Shown here: positions 24,782 to 34,398 of the stretch, one piece after another | How the letters are laid out: every line of letters starts with the position of its first letter | How positions within the stretch are numbered: the first letter of the stretch is position 1 | Origin: JABWCQ01 sp964530625 | Lineage (GTDB): Bacteria > Electryoneota > RPQS01 | NCBI GenBank assembly: GCA_964530625.1 | Contig: CAZHAK010000003.1 | Coordinates: 153,547 to 217,546, forward strand | DNA length: 64,000 nt | Direction: 5' to 3' | Notes under the pieces: model-generated | The model's input: only the letters and a program-made list of their open reading frames with translations | Told to the model about the DNA's origin: nothing | The model's database searches: none | Made by a program: the position numbers and the translations under genes

Positions 24782-25725
24782 AGCGATACGTTCTGAGCGC
24801 GAAGCTCAATCAAGTATAGTCCACTGGCCATCGTCGTGTTGCCGAACCTGACGATGTGTTCACCGGCCCCATAATACCCCGAAGCCAACGGCGTCACTGT
24901 CCGGCCCAGCACGTTGTGCGCGACAATCTCGATAGCCAACGGTCTTTCAAGCGTGAATGGAATGGTCGTCTCGGCATTAAACGGATTCGGATAGGGAGCG
25001 CCAAGCCTGAATCCCTGGGCAACTCTAACGGGTGGAGTAACAGAGGAAATTGCCACTAGCTCAAAATCAACCTCATCGGGGAACTGCTGTCCCTGAATAA
25101 TGGAAATCGGCTCAGGTTCCAAATCATCTCCGTAAACATCCCACGGTTCGCCTACGTCATACTGCAAATTCGTGTTAACATCCATGAACGCGTAAGCATA
25201 ATAAACCCCGAAGCTGTCCACAATTGCTGTGTAGTCTCCGTTTCCGGTATTGGCAAACAAAATTCCTGCTCCACCGGCGATTCCCTCAAACGTGTTGGTG
25301 CGGTGGGCAAAGATATATGTGGCACCCGTTTCCTCGCCAGCGTATGTAATGGAGCCGGAAAATCCACCGGTGTTCGGCGGCAGCAACACAATATCAATAT
25401 CATCGAGGTTTGATGTTACCAGAACCGTCTGCGGCACTTCACCTCCGTAAAACCCCCGCGATTCGTCCGGATCGGGCAAAAGATTAAAGCTCGCGTCCTG
25501 AAACGCAAAGAAAACGTAGCTCCCTGAGTCTAAATTTCCTTGAGAGTAGTTGCCGTTAAACGGATTCGCAATTGTCACAAAAAATGTGTCCAGTGACGTC
25601 GGCACGGAATAAACATACGTGATCGCGATGCCTGTTCTGCCTGATACATTCCCCGAAACAGTGAAGCCCAACGCCGTCAGGGCGGGAAGCAAGAGGGTAA
25701 CTACTCCGAAACTTAACTTGCGCAT
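24754..25725 (-). CDS. Secreted protein with sorting domain, function unknown
   Basis: I chose the ATG at 25725 (MRKLSFGVVTLLLPALTALG, a signal peptide) because GGGAGAG precedes it; an upstream in-frame extension adds 22 residues that do not look like a signal. The 323-residue protein has two similar beta-sandwich units of about 100 residues: SGNVSGRTG to FYGGEVP, and FSGSITYAG to DVYGDDLEP. Both contain a phrase like AFxDxNxNxxxDxxE, as in carboxypeptidase-regulatory-like domains. The sorting domain follows (YPNPFNAETTIPFTL ... VVLLK). It is the first gene of a two-gene unit with the giant beta-helix protein. Confidence 0.82.
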   Translation of the reverse strand: MRKLSFGVVTLLLPALTALGFTVSGNVSGRTGIAITYVYSVPTSLDTFFVTIANPFNGNYSQGNLDSGSYVFFAFQDASFNLLPDPDESRGFYGGEVPQTVLVTSNLDDIDIVLLPPNTGGFSGSITYAGEETGATYIFAHRTNTFEGIAGGAGILFANTGNGDYTAIVDSFGVYYAYAFMDVNTNLQYDVGEPWDVYGDDLEPEPISIIQGQQFPDEVDFELVAISSVTPPVRVAQGFRLGAPYPNPFNAETTIPFTLERPLAIEIVAHNVLGRTVTPLASGYYGAGEHIVRFGNTTMASGLYLIELRAQNVSLCTPVVLLK

Positions 25726-25769
25726 GGACACTCTCCCGATGAATTTCAACTCCGTATAACCTGATTCAC

Positions 25770-25798
25770 AATATAAACCAAAAGAAAACAATTCTCAA
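25770..25798 (-). promoter_or_regulatory. Promoter of the 24754-25725 gene
   Basis: On the minus strand TTGAGA (25793-25798), 17 bases, TATATT (25770-25775). The leader to the ATG is about 45 bases. Confidence 0.65.
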
Positions 25799-25869
25799 GC
25801 AACAATCCTGCCGATTCACGCGATGTCCTATTCATGAGGATTTCTCTTTCACTTCACCGAGCCAAATGC

Positions 25870-25898
25870 TTGAAGTGCCCGTCGAACAATGGTATATT
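25870..25898 (+). promoter_or_regulatory. Promoter of the propeller gene at 25956
   Basis: TTGAAG (25870-25875), 17 bases, TATATT (25893-25898). It is divergent from the promoter at 25770-25798, so the intergenic region carries a back-to-back promoter pair. Confidence 0.6.
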
Positions 25899-25955
25899 AA
25901 CTGTTTACAGGAAATTCCATTAAACCTCTGAACCACACCTATTCCCTTAATTTCC

Positions 25956-27950
25956 ATGAGCTTCAATCTCCTACGATGCGGAATCGTCTTGTGCTTCTTG
26001 GCCGGAGTCTTCACTTCCGCCTCTGCTCAGCCCGACACTCTCTGGACCAGAATCTATAATTTGGGCTTCAGCTCAAACCTTCAGGCCGCAACCGAACTAA
26101 GCACAGGCGGCTTTGCCGCTGCGGGTTTTGTGCTCTCAGGAAATCAAGAAGATGCAGTCATCATTCGCACCCATCCACTCGGCGATACCACCTGGACTCG
26201 TATCTTCGGTGATTCAAGCACTGGCGACAGACTCTTTGATATTGCCGAGCTTACAAATCAAACCATCGTCGCCGCAGGCTATTCCAACAGTGGATTGAAA
26301 ACACTTGTTGCCGGGTACTCACAGAACGGTGAACAACTCTGGTTGCGCGAGATTGATTGGGACGGCCCCGAACAAGCCCGATCCATCCTGCCCCTTGACG
26401 ACGGGGGTTTCCTTCTGCTGGGCCACCGCGACACACCGACCCACAATCTTGACTTGGTCCTGATCCGCTTTACCGCCACGGGAGATTCTCTGTTCTCGCG
26501 AACACACGGTACAGCAGGAACCGATATCGCAGAGGAACTTCTGCCCGGTGAAAACGGCAACTTTGAACTGATCGGAAGCGCTCGTGATGTCAGCAATAAC
26601 AACTATGATTTCCTGCAGATTACGGTCGATAGCAATGGAGATTTCGTCCGTGAACAGCTGTTTGGAGGCAATAACTGGGAACTGGTCTATTGCGCCACCC
26701 GCGACAGCAGTAGCGGGGACATCATCATCGCCGGCGAAAGCCGCCCGAGCGGTGATCGCGACGCCTACGCTATTCGATTAAACTCGGCGGGCTCCCTGCA
26801 GTGGGCTCGCAGCTATAACGACGGCCGATTGAGTGAAAGATTCGCCGGGGTCGCCCCCTATCTTGAAGGAGGAGCGCTCTTCGCCGGACAAACCGGAGGA
26901 AGCGTCAGCTCAGGACAACTCTGGCTCGTCTCCATCGCCGCCAACGGCGACACCAATTGGACTTGGACAGGAGCCGAGACCGGAAGAATTTTTGAAGACC
27001 TGATCCGGATTTCCGATGGTGGCTTTATTGCCTGCGGAAAGGCATCCATCAGTAATAATGACAGAGGCCTCATGTGGCGGATCAGTCCGCCTTCGGGTAT
27101 CTCCGGTGTCGTTCGTGATCGTATCACCAACGAAACTGTAGCCGGAGTGCGTGTGCAAGCTATCGAGTTGCCCCAATATTCCGAATCCGACTCCGTCGGA
27201 CGATTTACGCTCGCCTTGCCGCCCGGCAACTATACGATTTTTTCCGGCGGCCCTTGCTTCGCGGGCGATACCGTGCGCGGACTGGAAGTCATCGCCAACG
27301 AAAACACGCTCTCGGACATCACCGTCGGCGTCGCACATATGACCATGCAGCACTCCACTATCAACGTGGTCGGTCATAACCGCGAACAGGGAGTTGCCGA
27401 CTTGGTGGTGTCCAATGCTGGAAGCGGCGATCTGATTTATTCCTTTGAATCCATTCCCCTGGACCCCGTCGGTGATTGGCTTCGCGTGGATCCACCGTCC
27501 GGTCGCCTCGTTCCCGGCGATACGTTGGTCGCGCAAGTGATCGTCGAGGCCGATACCGCCGACGACAGAACTTACGACTACTTTGGCCGCATCCTGTTGC
27601 ATACAAACTCCTGCCCCGAAACATTACGGAGCATTGAAGTGCTCGCAGTTATTCTCGACGCTGACACAGACCCCATGCTGCCCTCTGAGTTTGCGCTCTA
27701 TCCGGCCTTCCCCAATCCCTTCAACAGCTCAGCTCGCCTGCGCTTCGGTCTCGACCGCGAAACCACCGTTTCAATTAAAGTCTATGATATCACGGGCCGT
27801 GAAGTCGCCGTGTTAATGGACAACTCCCGCTTGTCCGCAGGTGAGCATTCGCTGACGTGGCAGGCGCAGGGGCTGGCTTCAGGTCTGTACTTTGTCAGAT
27901 TGCAGGATAAATCCCGCAGCCATACACAGAGACTGCTATACATTCGCTAA
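25956..27950 (+). CDS. Secreted beta-propeller protein with sorting domain (tandem paralog 1)
   Basis: This 664-residue exported protein has a signal peptide (1-24, ending SASAQ). About seven propeller units follow (e.g. GDTTWTRIFGDSSTGDRLFD, GDSLFSRTHG, GSLQWARSYN), each with a W-x-R or S-R strand after a D-G/S turn. A carboxypeptidase-regulatory-like domain lies at about 390-455 (SGVVRDRITNETVAGVRVQA), then an Ig-like unit at about 460-570 (TINVVGHNREQGVADLVVSN, VDPPSGRLVPGD, CPETLRSI). The sorting domain follows (YPAFPNPFNSSARLRFGL ... RLLYIR). It is the first of three tandem genes with the same architecture and length. Confidence 0.88.
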   Translation: MSFNLLRCGIVLCFLAGVFTSASAQPDTLWTRIYNLGFSSNLQAATELSTGGFAAAGFVLSGNQEDAVIIRTHPLGDTTWTRIFGDSSTGDRLFDIAELTNQTIVAAGYSNSGLKTLVAGYSQNGEQLWLREIDWDGPEQARSILPLDDGGFLLLGHRDTPTHNLDLVLIRFTATGDSLFSRTHGTAGTDIAEELLPGENGNFELIGSARDVSNNNYDFLQITVDSNGDFVREQLFGGNNWELVYCATRDSSSGDIIIAGESRPSGDRDAYAIRLNSAGSLQWARSYNDGRLSERFAGVAPYLEGGALFAGQTGGSVSSGQLWLVSIAANGDTNWTWTGAETGRIFEDLIRISDGGFIACGKASISNNDRGLMWRISPPSGISGVVRDRITNETVAGVRVQAIELPQYSESDSVGRFTLALPPGNYTIFSGGPCFAGDTVRGLEVIANENTLSDITVGVAHMTMQHSTINVVGHNREQGVADLVVSNAGSGDLIYSFESIPLDPVGDWLRVDPPSGRLVPGDTLVAQVIVEADTADDRTYDYFGRILLHTNSCPETLRSIEVLAVILDADTDPMLPSEFALYPAFPNPFNSSARLRFGLDRETTVSIKVYDITGREVAVLMDNSRLSAGEHSLTWQAQGLASGLYFVRLQDKSRSHTQRLLYIR

Positions 27951-27978
27951 TCCAATTTCAGCAACCGAGGTCCTCCCG

Positions 27979-29970
27979 ATGCCCGCACTGCTACTACTGT
28001 TGCTCCTACCCTGTCTAGCCTTCGCCCAGCCGGATACCACTTGGTCGCGCAGCTTTGTGGTCAATGACCGCAGTTTCCTCTACGATGTCGAGGTCGCTTC
28101 AGACAGTATCATCGTCGGAGTCGGTTACGCGCAAACAGGGTCAGGTTTCACCGCCAATTGGGACTTCCTTATCACGGCCTATACTACGTCCGGAGATTCA
28201 CTCTATGCCCACACGATTCTTGCCACGCAACAAACAGAGACTCTTGAGGGTCTGTGTGTACTCGGTGGCGACACCGTCGTGGCCGTCGGCTGGAGCGTCT
28301 CATCCGGACAAGTGCTTAATCTCATCGCTTTTCATGCGTCCACAGGAGAAATCATCTGGTCGCGTGCCTATCAAGGGGTCGGTCAATCCAAAGGCCGTTC
28401 CGTCATTGCGCTGGAAGATGGCAGGTTGGTCGCCACGGGCTACAAGCGTGGCTCCGGTAACCAGTCTGACCTCTGGTTGCTGATGTTTGACTCGAACGGC
28501 GACACACTCTGGACCCGTTCTTCGGGAATGGCCGGGACCGATATCGGAAATGATCTGGTGCAATTGCCTAATGGTAATCTCCGGATCGGAGCTATCTTTA
28601 GAGAAGCGGCTTCTTCGGATTGGGATATGTGGACGACTGTTTATGACTTGGACGGCAATGTCGTGGGCGCACAACAATTTTTCGGCACCACGGGAAGCGA
28701 CTTGCTGTTTCACATGGCCGTCGACCCGGAGCAACGCCATTGGCTGATTGGCAGCACAGCCGCCTCAGGTGGTTCCGGATATGTCACGATCCTCCCGCCG
28801 ACCGGCCCGGCCACGAGTCTGATCTTTTCGTCGCCCGGCTACGGGGATACTTTCACCCACGGCCTGCCGTGGTTTGGCGGCATGCTCTTTTCCGGACGAT
28901 CCGGCAACGACGGCGCCTTCACCGGCCCCTTCATGCGAGCCATTGACCCCGCCAATGAAACAGTCTGGACTTGGCGTTTCGGAGCAATCGGTTCGGAAGG
29001 GGGACTGAATAGTATTGCCCAGCTTCCTGACGGCGGAGCAGTAACCGTAGGCGCATACGTGTCAGATGCCGACTCCACCGACATCCGCGCTTTCATCCTC
29101 GCCATTTCCCCTCCTGCAGGTGTGCAAGGAACCGTGCTTGGTTCGAGTGATTCAGAGCCAGTCGCCGGGGCGCGTGTACAAGCTGTTGGTGACGATCGTT
29201 TTACTTTGACCAGCAGCGAAGGCATTTATCGCCTTGACCTCGCCACAGGAGCTCACGACATAGTGGTCTCAGGTAACTGCATTGAAGCTGATACGGTTTT
29301 CAACGTTGTTGTGATTGAAAATGAACTCGCCCAAGCCGATTTTGCCGTCGGGCAGCCCATCTACGGGCACCTTCAATCCAGCGTCAACATCATCGTCGAA
29401 AATCAAATTCAAGGCGGCGCACCGATGACTATCGGCAACTCCGGGACTGGTGTCTTGAGCTTCTCCGTGACAGCTGAAGCAATCAACCCCACGGGCTCTT
29501 GGATAACAGTAGAGCCTGCAAATGGTGTGGTTCAGCCCGGTGCGCATGCAGTTGTGAATATCATTGTCGAGACCGACACCACAAACGACAGCATCTTCGA
29601 GTTCTTTGGCCGAGTCACTGTTCGCAGTAATGCCTGTCCGGATTCCGTTGTTACCCTGCCCGTCTTGGTTACCGTGTTGGATACCGAAACACGAACTGCA
29701 ATTCCCTCCGAGTTTTCCCTTTCCCCAGCTTACCCGAACCCCTTCAACAGCAGCACAACTTTGACCTTGACGCTCCCTGTGGAAACTGAGTTGCGCTTGG
29801 AGGTGTATAACCTAACGGGACGGCTTGTGCGCGCTCTCATAGATGGCAAATTGTCCGCCGGAAGTCACAGAATAAACATAGACTTAAACTCTGAGGCTGC
29901 CGGACTCTATTTAGTCCGTGCCCAGACCCCAACTACTTCCGCTGTCCAAAAACTACTCTACATTCGCTAA
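27979..29970 (+). CDS. Secreted beta-propeller protein with sorting domain (tandem paralog 2)
   Basis: The start is the ATG at 27979 (MPALLLLLLLPCLAFAQPD), with GAGG eight bases before it. An in-frame extension overlapping the previous gene is not signal-like. The 663-residue protein repeats the architecture of paralog 1: propeller units (GDTLWTRSSGMAGTDIGNDL), carboxypeptidase-regulatory-like domain (QGTVLGSSDSEPVAGARVQA), Ig-like unit (WITVEPANGVVQPG) and sorting domain (YPNPFNSSTTLTLTLP ... KLLYIR). It begins 28 bases after paralog 1, so the two are co-transcribed. Confidence 0.88.
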   Translation: MPALLLLLLLPCLAFAQPDTTWSRSFVVNDRSFLYDVEVASDSIIVGVGYAQTGSGFTANWDFLITAYTTSGDSLYAHTILATQQTETLEGLCVLGGDTVVAVGWSVSSGQVLNLIAFHASTGEIIWSRAYQGVGQSKGRSVIALEDGRLVATGYKRGSGNQSDLWLLMFDSNGDTLWTRSSGMAGTDIGNDLVQLPNGNLRIGAIFREAASSDWDMWTTVYDLDGNVVGAQQFFGTTGSDLLFHMAVDPEQRHWLIGSTAASGGSGYVTILPPTGPATSLIFSSPGYGDTFTHGLPWFGGMLFSGRSGNDGAFTGPFMRAIDPANETVWTWRFGAIGSEGGLNSIAQLPDGGAVTVGAYVSDADSTDIRAFILAISPPAGVQGTVLGSSDSEPVAGARVQAVGDDRFTLTSSEGIYRLDLATGAHDIVVSGNCIEADTVFNVVVIENELAQADFAVGQPIYGHLQSSVNIIVENQIQGGAPMTIGNSGTGVLSFSVTAEAINPTGSWITVEPANGVVQPGAHAVVNIIVETDTTNDSIFEFFGRVTVRSNACPDSVVTLPVLVTVLDTETRTAIPSEFSLSPAYPNPFNSSTTLTLTLPVETELRLEVYNLTGRLVRALIDGKLSAGSHRINIDLNSEAAGLYLVRAQTPTTSAVQKLLYIR

Positions 29971-29974
29971 TCCC

Positions 29975-30000
29975 CGGCCCGGGCAGGGTCCCGCCCGGAC
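29975..30000. repeat. G/C-rich palindrome after the stop codon of paralog 2
   Basis: CCGGGC and GCCCGG (29979-29984 and 29993-29998) pair around a short loop. It begins four bases after the stop and is not followed by a T run. It is one of several post-stop palindromes in this window. Confidence 0.5.
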
Positions 30001-30045
30001 CAATAGTTCTTCTACCTTGACCTGCATCCCCGAAAGGAGCGCACC

Positions 30046-32037
30046 ATGAAGACTCTTGGTTTGTTCGTACTCACGTTCTTTCTCATCACTTCGGCCCAAG
30101 CCGAACTCGACACTGTCTGGACAAGAACTGTCACATTAGGTGATAACAGCTTTTCCTTTGATGCCGCCGCTCTCTTATTAAACGGCAAAGTCATCGCGTC
30201 GCAATCAAATTCTTCTGGCGGATTCATCAATCTCTGGTGCTTTGATTCGTGGGGTGAACCGGAATGGGATGGGCAATACACATATGAGAGTCAGGGCTAT
30301 GTCGCCGCCCTTGCGCTCGCCCAGTACCGTAACGGACAAATCGCTCTGATTTCAACCTACTGGTCGGAAACTGACTCCTCAAACATCCTTCACTTTCGCA
30401 GAATCTCGCAAAATGGAGCCGTTCTCGGTGACGACACCTACGAGATCTCGGTTGATACATGGGGCAGCAAGCTCGGATTGCAGGCCACACAAGATGGCCA
30501 TATGTTGCTCTATCTGACTCACTTGGATGAGCAAGGCAACCCTGCCGATTTGCTGATCAAGTTCAATGCCGAAGGCGACACACTCTGGACACGCTGTTTG
30601 TTTCCCGGGCAGGATGCGCGGGGCACGGCGGTTCGGGAACTCGCCAACGGCGACCTGATCGTTACCGGTGCGACTGCAAGTGACAATTTTACTTATGACG
30701 GTTTTGTCATGCGTACGACTTCGACCGGCGATTCCATCTGGAAAAGAGTCTATCCCACTGCGAGCTTTGCCCAGCTTGTGGCGCAAACGATCGATTTGGA
30801 TGAACAGGGCAACATCTATTGCGCCGGATATGACGGATACCCGTGGTGGGGCAGCTTCCCCTGGGCCGTTAGTTTGACTCCCGATGGAACACTTCGCTGG
30901 AATCTGTCCGGCATCGAGGAAACTTTCATGACCGTCAACGGTATCCGTGTTTTGGAGGACGGCAGCTCGATGATTTTTGGCTCCCTGATGTCCGACTTTG
31001 GCCCGTCCTACGCGGTGATTCACTCTATTCACGCGAATGGCGTAGTGAATCCCACTCCCGAGTACCTGGTCATGAGCGAAGAAATTCGCGGCCTTAGCTC
31101 AAATAGAATCGGCAGCGTCGCTTTTGGTGGCGGATATGTGAATGACGGCACCGTTTACGGCAAACTGTTCCGCTTTGGACTGACGACTTCAGTGACCGGA
31201 TTTGTGCGCGCACTCGGTACCAATCAACCACTCGAAGGTGTGCGGGTAGAATTTGTCGAAACAGGCGACTACGCGCTCACTGATGAACAAGGCATCTATG
31301 CGTTTGGAGTTGGCGCTTTGTCAGGAACCATCAGGGTCACAAGCCCTTGCACTTCCCCTCACCAAGAAACCGTCACCCTGATCGAGAGTCAGGAGAACAT
31401 CCGCAACTTTACTGTCGGTAGTCCTGAGTATGACAACGGGGTTTCCAGTCTCAACCTCGTCGCGACGTTCGGCATGTGGGAGCGCGATACTCTGATCATT
31501 TACAATGATGGCAATGGCGCTCTGCACTATTGGACGAATCCGATACAGAGTATGCCCACGTCCTACACGTGGCTCCATGCTTCGCCTCCTGACGGAGTGG
31601 TTGCCCCCAATTCATCGGCTGAAATTATCGTTTCCATTCTGGCCAATCCGGATTTCCCCGACGAAGAATTTTTCGGCAGAGTGGAAATACATCACAACTC
31701 CTGCCCCGATACCGTGGATGAAATCGGGGTCTATGTCTTAGCTTTGGAAACTCCCGAGCGGCCCAATCCGGTTGCGTCATTTGCGCTGCATCCTGCTTAC
31801 CCCAATCCTTTCAACAATACGGCACGAGTCGCTTTTGACCTGCCGCAAACCGCGCACGTCACGGCCAAGCTCTATTCCATCGAAGGTCGTGAAGCCGCCA
31901 CCCTAACCAATCGCGTCTATGATCCCGGCGCTCACGAATTGACACTGGAAGGCGCTTCTCTCGCCACCGGAGTTTATCTCTTGAGGCTTTCTGCCGGAAA
32001 TTTCTCCGCCACTCAGAAACTGGTCTTGCTCAAATAA
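30046..32037 (+). CDS. Secreted beta-propeller protein with sorting domain (tandem paralog 3)
   Basis: This 663-residue protein has a signal peptide (1-19) and a strong AAAGGAG ribosome site. The layout is again propeller (GDTLWTRCLFPGQDARGT, GDSIWKRVYPTASFAQ), regulatory-like domain (TGFVRALGTNQPLEGVRVEF), Ig-like unit (HASPPDGVVAPNSS, SCPDTVDEIGV) and sorting domain (YPNPFNNTARVAFDLP ... QKLVLLK). It ends in LVLLK rather than LLYIR and is the most divergent of the three. Confidence 0.88.
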   Translation: MKTLGLFVLTFFLITSAQAELDTVWTRTVTLGDNSFSFDAAALLLNGKVIASQSNSSGGFINLWCFDSWGEPEWDGQYTYESQGYVAALALAQYRNGQIALISTYWSETDSSNILHFRRISQNGAVLGDDTYEISVDTWGSKLGLQATQDGHMLLYLTHLDEQGNPADLLIKFNAEGDTLWTRCLFPGQDARGTAVRELANGDLIVTGATASDNFTYDGFVMRTTSTGDSIWKRVYPTASFAQLVAQTIDLDEQGNIYCAGYDGYPWWGSFPWAVSLTPDGTLRWNLSGIEETFMTVNGIRVLEDGSSMIFGSLMSDFGPSYAVIHSIHANGVVNPTPEYLVMSEEIRGLSSNRIGSVAFGGGYVNDGTVYGKLFRFGLTTSVTGFVRALGTNQPLEGVRVEFVETGDYALTDEQGIYAFGVGALSGTIRVTSPCTSPHQETVTLIESQENIRNFTVGSPEYDNGVSSLNLVATFGMWERDTLIIYNDGNGALHYWTNPIQSMPTSYTWLHASPPDGVVAPNSSAEIIVSILANPDFPDEEFFGRVEIHHNSCPDTVDEIGVYVLALETPERPNPVASFALHPAYPNPFNNTARVAFDLPQTAHVTAKLYSIEGREAATLTNRVYDPGAHELTLEGASLATGVYLLRLSAGNFSATQKLVLLK

Positions 32038-32039
32038 TC

Positions 32040-32771
32040 TTGCGGCAAAAACTTACTCTTCTGTTCCTCGCTGTTTCACTGCTCATTTCTGCCTGCGGTG
32101 AAGCTCCCTCTCGCGTCGTCTTTCGCAGCGGTACGGAATTTATGCCCCTCTTGGACGGGCGCAAACTGCGCTACCGCCAAAATGATGAAGGCGAAACCTC
32201 CGAATACTCGTTAACTCTGAAGTATATCGGTGGCAGACAGTGGAAAGTCTACACCACCGAGGACGACAACCTGCCCTACGGCGCTATAGAGTTTAGCTCC
32301 AACGGCACCATCGTCGAAGCGGTCACGCTGATTTCTTTTACGTCTTTGGAATCCCGCAAGCTGGTTAGCGCGTTTAATCAGAAGTGGGTGGACGCAGGCG
32401 CTGAACTCGACAGCGTTTGGTTCGATGAAGTCCCCGGCACCGAAACCCTTGTGGCAGGCTATGAAACCGTCACCGTGCCCGCCGGAAAATTTGAAAACTG
32501 TCTGAAAACCGTCGTGACGCCGTTGCCCGAAATCAAAGACTCCGTCGAAGCCCGCTACCAGCGCGGAGACTCCGACGAAAAACTCTATATCGAAGAACGC
32601 GAAGTCGCAAGCTGGCAAACCGTGCGCTGGTTTGCTCATGGAGTCGGTTTGGTCAAAGAACAAATCGGACCCATGGGCGACGCTAAAATAATTCGCGAAC
32701 TTATCGCGCTCGATTCCGAAGGCGTCGGCTTTATTGACAGCGCCTTTGTTAAAACAGAAATTGAAGATTAG
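32040..32771 (+). CDS. Lipoprotein of unknown function
   Basis: The only plausible start is a TTG two bases after the previous stop. It yields RQKLTLLFLAVSLLISAC, a lipoprotein signal with the lipobox ISAC near residue 19. The 243-residue protein shows an FMPLLDGRKLRYRQ stretch, followed by beta-rich sequence and VTVPAGKFENCLKTV, which resembles DUF3108-type or similar periplasmic lipoproteins that read 'time to plasma' style, but I cannot assign a family. Tight spacing places it in the operon with the propeller gene before it and the TPR-thioredoxin gene six bases after it. Confidence 0.75.
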   Translation: MRQKLTLLFLAVSLLISACGEAPSRVVFRSGTEFMPLLDGRKLRYRQNDEGETSEYSLTLKYIGGRQWKVYTTEDDNLPYGAIEFSSNGTIVEAVTLISFTSLESRKLVSAFNQKWVDAGAELDSVWFDEVPGTETLVAGYETVTVPAGKFENCLKTVVTPLPEIKDSVEARYQRGDSDEKLYIEEREVASWQTVRWFAHGVGLVKEQIGPMGDAKIIRELIALDSEGVGFIDSAFVKTEIED

Positions 32772-32777
32772 ACACAA

Positions 32778-34256
32778 ATGAAGTTAACCCTCGTCCTCAC
32801 GCTCGCCTTGCTCACACAGCTTTCTGTCGCGGCCAATGTCAAGCTTGAGAAATACTCGCCGTCCAAAGCCGAAAAAGAATTTGCAGCCGCGCTCGATACG
32901 ACCTCGACTTTCCAAAGCCGCGTGTCAGTAACCCGCACGTTCCAAAAAAACTTTCCAACCGATGCCGCCGTGCAGATTCGCTCAGCGGATTTGCTGGCCC
33001 TCGAAGATCCGGGTCAGGTCTCGATATTCTACGCCGACCGGGCGACGAAGAATCCCAATTCTGAAATCGATCTCTTCATCGCCGGACGCTATGCCGAAGA
33101 TTTGCCGGACAGACAAAGCTACGTCGCCAAACTTCTGACGCTTAACCCGCAAAGTTATTGGGGAACGCTGCTGCAAGCCACCTCTTACACCCCGGACGTG
33201 GATAACGATTTTACCAAAGCGGAAAGCGCGCTCCTGAGAGCCATCGAGTTGGACAATTCGTTGCCGTACGCGCCCGGGTTGCTGGGCGAATTGTGGTCAC
33301 GCGACGGCAAAACTGAACAGGCCGATCAGCTCTTCTTGGAGATGGCCAAGCAATCCCCCGATGATTTCGAGCCTGTGCAGCGCCGTCTGATGCTCTATCC
33401 CGGTGAATTCAAAAAACATCTGGGCATCGTGGACGAGTTTCTCGACAAAAACTCCAAAAATGTTTTTGCGTTGGATATTCGCGCGCGCATCTGCCGTGAA
33501 TTAGGCGACTGGGAGTGCTACATCAAATCCATGCAGCGCGCTGTTGCCGAACAACCCGACGCCGTCAATCACTATAATCTCGCCTGTGGTTTCTCCATCA
33601 CCGGCCAAACAGATTCCGCCTACACGCATCTGTTCAGAGCCGCCGAATTGGGTATGAACGACGCCGATCAATTTGCCGATGACGACGATTTGATTCCCCT
33701 CCGCGACGACGACCGTTGGAATGAGTTATTGACTGCGGCAAAAGAAAGCCACGACAAGGACATGCGCGAGCTGGCCAAGTCCGTCCAGCGCGAACTTCCC
33801 GCCGAACAAAAACAGCAGTTCGTCGAAAACCGCACCGACGCGCCCGCGCCTGATTTCGATCTTGAAAAACTCGGCGGCGGAAAAGTCAAACTCTCCGACC
33901 TGAAGGGCAAAGTCGTCGTCCTGGATTTCTGGGCCACTTGGTGCGGACCGTGCAAGATGACCATGCCGCAAATTGATCAATTCTACAAATCCGGCGGCGG
34001 CAAAGACGTGCTCGTTTATGGTGTTAACGTCTGGGAGCGCGGCGGCACCGCTGCCGTCGCTCCGTTCATCGAAAAGAGCGGTTACACATTCCCGATTCTC
34101 TTCGGCACCAATGAGCTTGCCGGCGAGTATGGTGTGCGCGGCATTCCTACGATGTTCGTGATTGACAAAGAAGGCAAAATCGCGCATCGCCACGTCGGAT
34201 ACAATCCGCAAATTGGTCAAATTCTGAAAGCTCAGACCGACGAACTCCTGAAGTAA
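32778..34256 (+). CDS. Exported TPR protein with C-terminal TlpA-like thioredoxin domain
   Basis: This 492-residue protein has a signal peptide (1-19). TPR-like helices run from about 60 to 320 (e.g. SALLRAIELDNSLPYAPGLL, YIKSMQRAVAEQPDAVNHYN). From about residue 350 a redoxin domain follows with the active site FWATWCGPCKMTMPQ (Cys near 389 and 392) and the cis-Pro region VRGIPTMFVID. TlpA/ResA-type domains reduce periplasmic disulfides. That role would suit a neighbourhood rich in Cys-containing exported proteins, though the link is inferred. Confidence 0.88.
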   Translation: MKLTLVLTLALLTQLSVAANVKLEKYSPSKAEKEFAAALDTTSTFQSRVSVTRTFQKNFPTDAAVQIRSADLLALEDPGQVSIFYADRATKNPNSEIDLFIAGRYAEDLPDRQSYVAKLLTLNPQSYWGTLLQATSYTPDVDNDFTKAESALLRAIELDNSLPYAPGLLGELWSRDGKTEQADQLFLEMAKQSPDDFEPVQRRLMLYPGEFKKHLGIVDEFLDKNSKNVFALDIRARICRELGDWECYIKSMQRAVAEQPDAVNHYNLACGFSITGQTDSAYTHLFRAAELGMNDADQFADDDDLIPLRDDDRWNELLTAAKESHDKDMRELAKSVQRELPAEQKQQFVENRTDAPAPDFDLEKLGGGKVKLSDLKGKVVVLDFWATWCGPCKMTMPQIDQFYKSGGGKDVLVYGVNVWERGGTAAVAPFIEKSGYTFPILFGTNELAGEYGVRGIPTMFVIDKEGKIAHRHVGYNPQIGQILKAQTDELLK

Positions 34257-34398
34257 GCAACCGTCGGAAAGTGGAGAAGTTTTTGCACGAGTATTCACAG
34301 GATCTGAAACCTGTAGTGATACGCGAAGTTTACACGAAACTCGACATCGGTCGCAATACAAGTCCCGCTCGAAATATTAAAGACAAGAACAAGACAAA

